This document shows positions 1 to 6,705 of a DNA stretch of 7,570 nucleotides, piece after piece. The notes beneath the pieces are model-generated. The model did no database searches, was not told the origin of the DNA, and saw only the letters and a program-made list of their open reading frames with translations. Within the stretch, counting starts at the first letter, position 1; each line of letters starts with the position of its first letter. The position numbers were made by a program, and so were the translations under genes. The DNA comes from Acidobacteriota bacterium (lineage in GTDB: Bacteria; Acidobacteriota; Blastocatellia; Pyrinomonadales; Pyrinomonadaceae), in NCBI GenBank assembly GCA_020201365.1, contig JAIVGV010000088.1, positions 1 through 7,570 on the forward strand, given 5' to 3'.

Positions 1-1851
1 GACCAAGACCCTGCCGTTCGGCAGCAACGTCGCGGAGTGCGAATCGCGGGCCTCGTTGAGGTCGGCGGTCTTTTTCCACGTCCCCGTCGCCGGGTCATCT
101 AGCTCGGCACTATTCAGTTCGCCGAAACCGTCGGACGCGCCTGCTGCGACGAGTACCTTACCGTTGGGCAGTAATGTTGCCGTATGGAGGCCGCGCGGCG
201 CGTTGAGATCACCGGTGCGCTTCCAAGTACCTGTGATCGGGTCGTACAGTTCTGCAGTGGCGACCGCTTCGAATGAGCCAAAAGAGAAAAAGCCGGCCAC
301 TAGCACCGTCCCGTCGGGCAAAAGGGTAGCCGTGTGATTGTATCGAGCAAAGTTGAGGTTGCCCGTAAGGCTCCACGCTCCACTCGCCGGATCATACAAC
401 TCCGCGCTGTTGAGAGCAGGACAAGAGGAATTTGAACACGTGCTGTAACCTCCTGCGACAAGAACCTTCCCGTTCTGAAGCAACGTCGCCGTTTGATACG
501 TGCGGCTTGTGTTGAGGCTGCCGGTGAGACTCCACGTCCCGGTCGCCGGGTCATATAACTCAGCACTGTTAACAGCCGTGGAAAACGTGAGGGCGCCGCC
601 CGCGACGAGCACTCTGCCGTCTTGAAGCAGAGTTGCCGTGTGACCAGAGCGCGATGCGTTCATGTCGGGTAACAGCGTCGCCGTGTGGCTGAAGCGTCCC
701 ACATTGAGATGGCCGGTGCTGCTCCACGTCCCGGTCGCCGGATCGTACAACTCTGCGGTTCTTGTGTCCGACTGCACGTCAACATCAACGTACCCACCGG
801 CAACCAGCACCTTGCCGTTGGGAAGTAAGGTCGCAGTCTGCCCCCTCCGGGCGGCGTTGAGGTTGCCGGTGCTGCCCCAACTCGGCGTCGGCAGCGTGCG
901 CGTGCTCGTGTAAAGGTCTAGCCCTGCGCCGCCCGGACGGTCAGAAGTGAAGAAGAGCGCCGCGCCGTCGGACGAGAGATACGCATTCTGCTCGGCGGAC
1001 GTTGTGTTGATTGCGCCCCCCAGATTGACCGGAGTTGACCATGCGTCAAGCGTACTCGCGCGCGTGGCGACCCACAGGTCGTTCGCCGTGCCGTTCGTGC
1101 CGGCGCGGTTCGACTGAAAGATTATTTCCAGCCCGTCGTGCCGGATCGTGGGATCGGCTTCGTTCGACGCGCTGCTCAGCTCCGTCACCAGCTTCGACGG
1201 CGCGAACGAGCCGTCCGCCGCCTGCTCGCTCACGTAGATGTCCGTGCCGCCCAAGCCCGGACGTGCGCTCGCGAAGTAGAGTTGACGAGTTCCCCGCGCG
1301 ACATCCTCGAAGTAGTAAGGGCTCTGATCGTCGGCGGTTGAGTTGACATTCGCGCCGAGGTTCGCGGCCGGCTGCCAGCCGAAATCGTCGTGCGGGTTGT
1401 CGCGCCGTGCGACCCAGATGTCGATCCCGCCGAGGCTGCCCGCGGTGCGCTTGCTCTGAAAGAAGATCGAGCGGCCGTCGCGCGAGAAGGTCGGGTTCCC
1501 CTCGTCTGACGCGGTGTTGAGAGCCCCGACGTTGACCGGCGCGCCCCACGGGTCATTAACGCTCGCGCGCCGCGAGACGTACATGTCGAAGCCGCCGAGG
1601 CTGCCCGCGACACGGTTGGAAGTGAAGTACAGGCTCAAGCCGTCCGGCGAGATCGCCGGTTGCTGATCGCTGGACGCCGAGTTGACGACAGCGCCGAGGT
1701 TCGTCGGCGCTGACCAGCCCGATGCAGAGTCGGCGACTGTGCGTGCCGCCGAGCGGGGCGCGTACATCATCATCCCGAACAGGATGAGCGGCGTGAGCAT
1801 CAGACCGATGTGGCGTGGTGCCTCCTGCGGCGGACGGTGTGAGCTTAGCAT
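1..1851 (-). CDS. Secreted PD40 (TolB-like) / Kelch hybrid beta-propeller protein, 3' end cut by window edge
   Basis: The reading frame is open for 617 codons from the ATG at 1849-1851 to base 1, with no stop, so the C-terminus lies outside the window. The start is supported by an AAGGAG ribosome site seven bases upstream. Residues 15-31 are hydrophobic and are followed by SAA near residue 36, resembling a Sec signal peptide, so export is likely. Residues 46 to about 324 contain five PD40 units with the pattern W-x-P-x-NLG, then SPDG, LYF-S-R, and GG-D-[ML/IW]-YV. From W325 onward the sequence becomes Kelch-type units: TG-LN-R-HTATLLPNGKVLVAGG followed by AELYDPATGTW. Seven TATLL-like motifs are visible, normally 49-53 residues apart, but one pair is only 15 apart. 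Both domain types form beta-propellers, usually for binding protein or glycan; no catalytic residues can be assigned. The ligand is unknown. It is divergent from the regulator at 2202. The propeller assignment is firm and the function is not. Confidence 0.88.
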   Translation of the reverse strand, partial: MLSSHRPPQEAPRHIGLMLTPLILFGMMMYAPRSAARTVADSASGWSAPTNLGAVVNSASSDQQPAISPDGLSLYFTSNRVAGSLGGFDMYVSRRASVNDPWGAPVNVGALNTASDEGNPTFSRDGRSIFFQSKRTAGSLGGIDIWVARRDNPHDDFGWQPAANLGANVNSTADDQSPYYFEDVARGTRQLYFASARPGLGGTDIYVSEQAADGSFAPSKLVTELSSASNEADPTIRHDGLEIIFQSNRAGTNGTANDLWVATRASTLDAWSTPVNLGGAINTTSAEQNAYLSSDGAALFFTSDRPGGAGLDLYTSTRTLPTPSWGSTGNLNAARRGQTATLLPNGKVLVAGGYVDVDVQSDTRTAELYDPATGTWSSTGHLNVGRFSHTATLLPDMNASRSGHTATLLQDGRVLVAGGALTFSTAVNSAELYDPATGTWSLTGSLNTSRTYQTATLLQNGKVLVAGGYSTCSNSSCPALNSAELYDPASGAWSLTGNLNFARYNHTATLLPDGTVLVAGFFSFGSFEAVATAELYDPITGTWKRTGDLNAPRGLHTATLLPNGKVLVAAGASDGFGELNSAELDDPATGTWKKTADLNEARDSHSATLLPNGRVLV

Positions 1852-1858
1852 CTTAATT

Positions 1859-1864
1859 CTCCTT
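1859..1864 (-). promoter_or_regulatory. Shine-Dalgarno site of the propeller gene
   Basis: On the minus strand AAGGAG lies seven bases before the ATG at 1851. It is the only strong ribosome-binding site in the window, and it favours 1851 over the internal ATG at residue 18. Confidence 0.8.
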
Positions 1865-1868
1865 CCAC

Positions 1869-2005
1869 GCGAAGCGGGCGAGGCTGTCTGCGTGCGGTGA
1901 CGTGCCTGACGCGCTTCGCTTACAAGCCCCGTCTGAGGTCGAAGCGACTGTGGGCGGGTGAGCAGCGACCGCTTCGGCTCGACGTTGATCTTCGTCCGGC
2001 GCTTC
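1869..2005. repeat. Cluster of CGAAGCG / CGCTTCG heptamers in alternating orientation
   Basis: CGAAGCG occurs at 1870-1876 and 1940-1946, and its complement CGCTTCG at 1912-1918 and 1970-1976. A shorter CGCTTC lies at 2000-2005. The first two extend to an 8-bp perfect inverted repeat (GCGAAGCG 1869-1876 with CGCTTCGC 1912-1919, 35-base loop). The copies from 1912 on start 28-30 bases apart. They could be protein-binding sites, or could form hairpins in the leader of the minus-strand gene just ahead of its ribosome site. Chance is possible in GC-rich DNA. Confidence 0.4.
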
Positions 2006-2026
2006 CTCAGCCCGCCCCCTTATTCA

Positions 2027-2055
2027 TTGCCGTGCGTGGCGCGTTTCATTACAAT
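2027..2055 (+). promoter_or_regulatory. Candidate sigma70-type promoter of the regulator gene
   Basis: TTGCCG (2027-2032) and TACAAT (2050-2055) are separated by exactly 17 bases, matching the -35 and -10 consensus at 4/6 and 5/6 positions. Transcription would begin near 2062 and give a leader of about 140 bases before the ATG at 2202. The -10 box sits in a small palindrome, CATT-AC-AATG (2047-2056). The call rests on sequence match only. Confidence 0.4.
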
Positions 2056-2155
2056 GAGCGCCGTTCTCAGTGGTTCCGTCCTGATCGCGCCCGACACGCC
2101 TCGCCTGATCCCGCCGCCGACCCTAACGCTGAGAGCGCACAGAAGTCCTTCGCTG

Positions 2156-2185
2156 TTTCGGAAATTTTCGGAAAGACTTCGGAAA
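2156..2185 (+). promoter_or_regulatory. Three phased TTCGGAAA direct repeats, candidate operator
   Basis: TTCGGAAA occurs exactly at 2157-2164, 2167-2174 and 2178-2185, with start-to-start distances of 10 and 11 bases, about one DNA turn each. The first two extend to TTTCGGAAA, itself an odd-centred palindrome (TTTC-G-GAAA). OmpR/PhoB-type winged-helix proteins typically bind tandem direct repeats with about 11-bp periodicity, and the gene starting 16 bases later encodes such a domain. Autoregulation is therefore a reasonable inference. Lying downstream of the candidate promoter, the repeats would fit repression better than activation. Confidence 0.5.
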
Positions 2186-2201
2186 TCGCCCGACCACGCT
2201 C

Positions 2202-4039
2202 ATGCACCCGCTCATCAGACCACCCGCAGAGGCTTGCTACGAGTTCGGACCCTTCCGCGTCGAAGCCGCCAACCGGCTCCTGTTGCGCGAGGGCGAGGTC
2301 GTGCCGCTCACCTCGAAGGTCTTTGACATCCTGCTCGTCTTCGTGCAGAACAGCGGGCGGCTCCTGGACAAAGACGAGGTAATGCGCGAGGTCTGGCCCG
2401 ACACCGTCGTCGAGGAAGGCAACCTGACGCGCAACGTCTCGACGCTGCGCAAGGCTCTCGGCGAGAGCCCGCACGAGCACCAGTACATCGTGACAGTGCA
2501 GGGGCGCGGCTATCGTTTCGTGGCGCGGGTTAGGGAGAGCGCGCGCAATGGCGTTGCGCTGACGGTCGGTGAGCGCGTCAGGGTGCGTATCGTGCCGGAA
2601 GAGAAGAGCGAGTCGGCACGTCAAATCATCCGCCTGATGGTGCTGCCGTTTCGCATGTTGCGCGCCGACCCGGAAGTGGACTTCCTCGCCTTTGGCGTGC
2701 CAGACGCGGTGGCGGGCGCGCTCTCGGTGCTCGATTCCGTCGTGGTGTGCTCGCCTGCGGGCGCGGCGCGCTACGCCGAAGATGTTCTCGACCTCAAGGA
2801 GATCGCTAGGGAGGCGCAGGCTGACGCGGTTCTCACGGGAACCATCCTGCGCGTGGGCGATGTCATCCGCGTCACCTGTCAACTCCTCGGGGCGCCGGGC
2901 GGCACCGTGCTCTGGTGGCACGAGCCGCAGGTGAGCATGTCCGACCTCTACGAGTTGCAGGACGATCTGGTGCGGCGCATCGTCGAATCGCTGGCGCTCA
3001 CCTTGAGCGAGCGGGAGCACAGTCGGCTGAGCCGCGGCGTGCCGACGACGGCGACGGCTTACGAGTTCTACCTGCGCGGCAACGAGCTAAGCCGGCGCGG
3101 GCTGGCTGGCTTCGGCGACCTGACCGTGGCGCGCGACCTCTACCTGCGCTGCGTCGAAGCCGACCCCGGCTACGCCCCGGCTTGGGCGCAGCTCGGAAGG
3201 TGCTACCGACTCATCGGCAAGGGCATGGAGCACGGGCGCGAGAACTTGGCGTTAGCCGAAACAGCCTTCCGGCGCGCTCTCGAACTCAATGCCGACCTGC
3301 CCTCGCGCACAGTCAATACGCCTTCCTCGAAGCGGAACTCGGGCGCGCCAAAGACGCGGTGGCGCGTCTGCTGCGCTGCGCCCAGACCGGCAGCCATAGT
3401 CCCGAACTCTTTGTCGCGCTCGTGCTGTGTTGTCGGTTCTGCGGTCTGCTTGAGGCTTCGGTGGCGGCGCACGAACGCGCGCGCCAACTCGATCCGCTGA
3501 TCGCGACCAGCGTGAGCCACACTTACTACCAGATGGGAGACTACGAGGGTGCGCTACGCAACTTCGCCGTGGGCTCGTGGGGCATCGCGGGCATGACGTT
3601 CGGCACTATGGGTCGCACCGCGGACGGGTTGGCGGCATTTCGCAACCAGGAGCAGACAGGTATCCCTCTGCCCATGCGTGCCTTTATCGGGGCTTGGCGG
3701 GCGATGCTCGAAGGCAACCGCCAAGAGAGCATCACGGCAGCCGAGCAGTGCATTCAACACTACCTCGATCCGGAAGGTGTGTTCTACATGGGACTGATCA
3801 TGGCGCGTCTGGGTGAATCCGCACGCGCGCTGTCCGTCCTGAGCGAATGCATGGATCGCGGCTTCACCTCTGTCCACGCTCTGCTCCACAACCCTTGGTT
3901 CGAGTGTTTGCGCTCAACGGCGCAGTTCCAAGAGCTACTCAAGCGCGCCCAAGCACGCTTCCTCGAGGCAGACGAAATTTACCGCTCCGCTGGAGGATCG
4001 GAGGCACTCAGCGGTGGTATCCAAGCCGTGATGTCCTAA
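2202..4039 (+). CDS. CadC/ToxR-like winged-helix regulator with TolB-like and TPR domains, interrupted by a frameshift
   Basis: One protein in two frames: 2202 to about 3302, then the -1 frame to the TAA at 4037-4039. Adding one C to the CCC run at 3300-3302 joins ELNADLP to LAHSQYAFLEAEL and gives 612 residues. As written, the first frame ends at 3500 after 432 codons, about 65 of them nonsense. Residues 13-110 are an OmpR-type winged helix (Trans_reg_C): YEFGPFRV start, NLTRNVSTLRKAL recognition-helix region at 74-86, and GRGYRFV wing near 101-107. Residues 144-265 resemble the TolB-like domain found in such regulators (VLPF, AFGVPDAVAGAL, ADAVLTGTILRVGD). TPR-like helices run from about 285 to the end. 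I see no transmembrane helix, unlike classic CadC, so it is probably cytoplasmic. The signal and target genes are unknown; divergence from the propeller gene makes that gene a candidate target. The start codon has no good ribosome site but fits the family N-terminus. It may be a pseudogene or a sequencing or assembly error. Confidence 0.85.
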
Positions 4040-4138
4040 GCGCCGACCTCACAAGTCAAGCATGATTGTCTCTCTTTAACTAATACCTGCTCCTTGCATG
4101 CTTCCCCTTTTGCCCGCTTCAAGTTAATTTTACTTCCC
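4040..4138 (+). other. AT-richer spacer between regulator and priA
   Basis: This stretch contains several T- and A-rich runs and codons unlike those of priA, so it looks non-coding and probably carries the priA leader or promoter. I cannot assign a clear -35/-10 pair. An in-frame TTG at 4094 would extend PriA by 15 residues into it, which I consider less likely. Confidence 0.4.
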
Positions 4139-6673
4139 GTGCAACGCCCCACTTCTGCCGTCCCAGTTGAAGAGACGCGAACGCGCACGACCGAGGCGCG
4201 CGCGGCGACTCCGCAATACGCGGAGGTCGCCGTGCCGCTGCGCGTGCGGCAGACGTTCACGTACAGGTTGCCCGCGGCGCTGCGCGAGGAGGCGCGCGTC
4301 GGCGCGCGCGTGCTCGTGCCCTTGGGTCGCCAACTCGTCACGGCTTACGTCGTCGCGCTGCACGACGCGCTCGATCCTTCAATCGAAGTCGAGGAGTCGG
4401 AGATCAAAGAGGCGGAAGAACTCCTCGACGCCGAGCCGCTCATCACGCCCGAAGTCTTGGAGATCACGCGCTGGATAGCGGACTACTACGCCGCGCCGTG
4501 GGGCGAGGTCTTGAAAGCCGCGCTGCCCGCGGGCTTGAACGCGGCGTTCGAGCGCGTGCTCACCGTAACCGCCGAGGGGCGCGACGAGCTGGCGCGGCTG
4601 CCCGCGCGGCGCGCGGCGACGGCGAAGGCGAACGCCCTGCGGCTCGTCGCCGAAGAGACGGAAGTGCCGCTGCGGCGGCTCGCGCGGGAGTTGGGGCAGG
4701 CGCGCGCGCAGGCGGCGGCGCGCGAGCTTGAGCGGCGGGGCTGGATCAGGATCGAGCACCGTCAGCGCACCGCGCAGGCGCGCGCGAAGCGGCGCAAAGC
4801 CGTGCGGCTGCTGCCCGTCGAGCTGCACGAGAATGGCGCGGCGCGCTCGCTCACGGAGGCGCAGCGGCGCGTGGTCGAAGCCCTCATCGCGCGCGGCGGC
4901 GAGGCTTTGTTCGCGGAGTTGCTTGACGAATCGAACGCGGGCGCGTCGGTCGTCGAGACGCTCGCGCGGCGGCGCGTCGTCGAGGTCTTCGTCCGGGACG
5001 TGCGGCGCGATCCGCTCGCGCGCGCCGTCCTGCCCGAAACGGAAAGTCTGCGGCTGACGAAGGAGCAGCGCGACGCGCTCACGGAGATCGAGGCGGCGGT
5101 CGCGGGGCGCGCCTACAAAGCGTTTCTCCTGCACGGCGTGACGGGCAGCGGCAAGACCGAGATTTACATCCGCGCGATGCGCGAGGCGCTGCGGCAGGGT
5201 CGCGCGGCGATGATGCTCGTCCCCGAAATCGCCTTGACGCCCGTCTTCTCGCGGCGGCTGCGCGCGCACTTCGGCGACGCCGTGGCGATCTTCCATTCGT
5301 CGCTCACGACCGGCGAGCGCTTCGACGAATGGTCGCGCATCAAGCGCGGCGAGGCGCGCGTCGTCATCGGCACGCGCTCGGCTGTGTTCGCGCCCGTCGG
5401 CGATCTCGGCGTCATCGTCGTGGACGAGGAGCACGAGTCTTCGTACCGGCAAGCCGAGTCGCCCTACTACCACGGGCGCGACACGGCGGTGGTGCGCGCG
5501 CACCGCGAGCGCGCCGTCGTCGTGCTCGGCTCGGCGACGCCCTCGCTCGAGTCGTTCCATAACGCGCGCACGGGCAAGTACCGCTACCTGCGGCTCGCCC
5601 GTCGCATCGCCGACCGCGCGATGGCGCGCGCCGAGATCGTGGACATGCGCTCGGTCTTCGCGCGCGCCGGACGGCAGCAGCCGCTCTCGGAAGACCTGCT
5701 GAACGCCGTCGCCGAGACGCACGCGCGCGGCGAACAGTCAATCGTGCTCCTGAACCGCCGCGGCTACTCGACCTTCGTCCTGTGCCGCTCGTGCGGCGAG
5801 CGAGTCCAGTGCGCGAACTGCGACGTGACGATGACCTATCACCAGCGCGAGCGCAGCCTCGTCTGCCACTACTGCGACTCCCGCCAGCGCCCGCCGCGCG
5901 AGTGCCCCGCGTGCAAGGGGCAGTACATCTACTACGTCGGCGAGGGCACGGAGCAGATCGAGGAGATCATCCGACAGAAGTTCCCAACGCTTCGCATCGC
6001 GCGGCTCGACCGCGACACGACCGCGCGCCGCCGCACCTACGAGCAGGCGATCTTAAGCTTCGCCGCCGGCGAGCTGGACATGCTCGTCGGCACGCAGATG
6101 ATCGCGAAGGGGCACGACTTCCCGAACGTCACGCTCGTCGGCGTCGTCTCGGTTGACGCGGGGCTCGCGATGCCGGACTTCCGTGCGTCGGAGAGAACCT
6201 TCCAACTGATCACGCAGGTCGCGGGGCGCGCCGGGCGCGGCGAGCGCGGCGGGCGCGTGCTCATACAGACTTACCACCCGGAGCACTACGCGCTGCGCCA
6301 CGCCTGCGCGCAGGACTACGAGGGCTTCTACGAGGAGGAGATTCGCTACCGCAAGAGTTTGAGCTACCCGCCCTTCGTCTCCCTCGCGGCGCTGCTCGTG
6401 CGCGGCGACGATCTGACGAAGACGCACGCGCTCGCCGCCGAACTCCGCCGCGCGCTCGACGAGGCGAACGCCGACCGCTCCTGCCGCGTCCTCGGTCCCG
6501 CGCCCGCGCCGCTCGCGCGCCTGCGCGGCGAGCACCGCATACAGCTTTTGATCAAGTCGCGCAGCCGCCCGCGCCTGCGCGCCGTCGTCGATCTCGCGCT
6601 CGCCGACGCCGCCGCGCGCGGCTACGATCTGCACGCGGTCAACGTCGAGATCGATCCCGTGAATCTGATGTGA
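4139..6673 (+). CDS. priA: Primosomal protein N' (replication restart helicase PriA)
   Basis: PriA is a 3'-to-5' superfamily 2 DNA helicase that recognises stalled or collapsed forks and reloads the replicative helicase. Using the GTG at 4139 the protein has 844 residues. The family-typical N-terminus (YAEVAVPLRVRQTFTYRLP) begins at residue 27. Walker A GVTGSGKT is at 333-340, and the Walker B box DEEH at 429-432 is followed by SSYRQ and YYHGRD. Eight cysteines in four CxxC pairs bind two zinc ions: 549/552, 558/561, 576/579 and 589/592. GTQMIAKGHDFPNVTLVG starts at 651 and QVAGRAGRG at 693. It is longer than the 732-residue E. coli protein, with Arg/Ala-rich sequence between the N-terminal DNA-binding part and the helicase core. 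Neither the GTG nor the alternative TTG at 4094 has a ribosome site, so the start is uncertain; identity is not. lpxD follows by 32 bp on the same strand. Confidence 0.96.
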   Translation: MQRPTSAVPVEETRTRTTEARAATPQYAEVAVPLRVRQTFTYRLPAALREEARVGARVLVPLGRQLVTAYVVALHDALDPSIEVEESEIKEAEELLDAEPLITPEVLEITRWIADYYAAPWGEVLKAALPAGLNAAFERVLTVTAEGRDELARLPARRAATAKANALRLVAEETEVPLRRLARELGQARAQAAARELERRGWIRIEHRQRTAQARAKRRKAVRLLPVELHENGAARSLTEAQRRVVEALIARGGEALFAELLDESNAGASVVETLARRRVVEVFVRDVRRDPLARAVLPETESLRLTKEQRDALTEIEAAVAGRAYKAFLLHGVTGSGKTEIYIRAMREALRQGRAAMMLVPEIALTPVFSRRLRAHFGDAVAIFHSSLTTGERFDEWSRIKRGEARVVIGTRSAVFAPVGDLGVIVVDEEHESSYRQAESPYYHGRDTAVVRAHRERAVVVLGSATPSLESFHNARTGKYRYLRLARRIADRAMARAEIVDMRSVFARAGRQQPLSEDLLNAVAETHARGEQSIVLLNRRGYSTFVLCRSCGERVQCANCDVTMTYHQRERSLVCHYCDSRQRPPRECPACKGQYIYYVGEGTEQIEEIIRQKFPTLRIARLDRDTTARRRTYEQAILSFAAGELDMLVGTQMIAKGHDFPNVTLVGVVSVDAGLAMPDFRASERTFQLITQVAGRAGRGERGGRVLIQTYHPEHYALRHACAQDYEGFYEEEIRYRKSLSYPPFVSLAALLVRGDDLTKTHALAAELRRALDEANADRSCRVLGPAPAPLARLRGEHRIQLLIKSRSRPRLRAVVDLALADAAARGYDLHAVNVEIDPVNLM

Positions 6674-6696
6674 GCGCGCGGCGAATCTCGCGCGCG
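6674..6696 (+). other. GC hairpin in the priA-lpxD spacer
   Basis: GCGCGCG (6674-6680) can pair with CGCGCGC (6689-6695) around an 8-base loop, directly after the priA stop. No T run follows, so it is not a convincing intrinsic terminator. It could stabilise the priA end or just reflect the local GCGCGC-rich composition. Confidence 0.25.
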
Positions 6697-6705
6697 ACAA
6701 ACAAT

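Larger units (their letters stand above)
1852..2201. other. Divergent intergenic region between propeller gene and regulator gene
   Basis: These 350 bases separate two start codons pointing away from each other, so both promoters should lie here. Short open frames cross the region in all phases, but none has a ribosome site or recognisable protein sequence. It holds a ribosome site for the minus gene, a set of CGAAGCG/CGCTTCG heptamers, a sigma70-like promoter for the plus gene, and three TTCGGAAA repeats; these are listed separately. I could not find a convincing minus-strand promoter. A TTGTAA on that strand at 2050-2055 has no good -10 box at the right distance. Confidence 0.7.

Noticed and set aside
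1897..2382. Plus-strand open frames across the divergent region
   Set aside because: They are low-complexity, lack a ribosome site, and overlap the regulator start in a different phase.
2067..3020. Minus-strand open frame of 317 codons overlapping the regulator
   Set aside because: It covers the well-supported winged-helix and TolB-like coding sequence in antisense and shows no family features.
3296..3306. Programmed -1 ribosomal frameshift in the regulator
   Set aside because: No X-XXY-YYZ slippery heptamer or clear downstream structure is visible at the CCC run; a one-base loss explains the data more simply.
4058..4103. Inverted repeat AAGCATG / CATGCTT followed by CCCCTTTT, as a terminator after the regulator
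   Set aside because: The arms are only 7 bp, the loop is 32 bases, and the following T run is short, so it is not a credible intrinsic terminator.
4379..5722. Long open frame of 447 codons on the minus strand
   Set aside because: It lies antisense inside priA, is Arg-rich with no recognisable domain, and is expected from GC-rich codon bias; the plus strand carries all PriA motifs.
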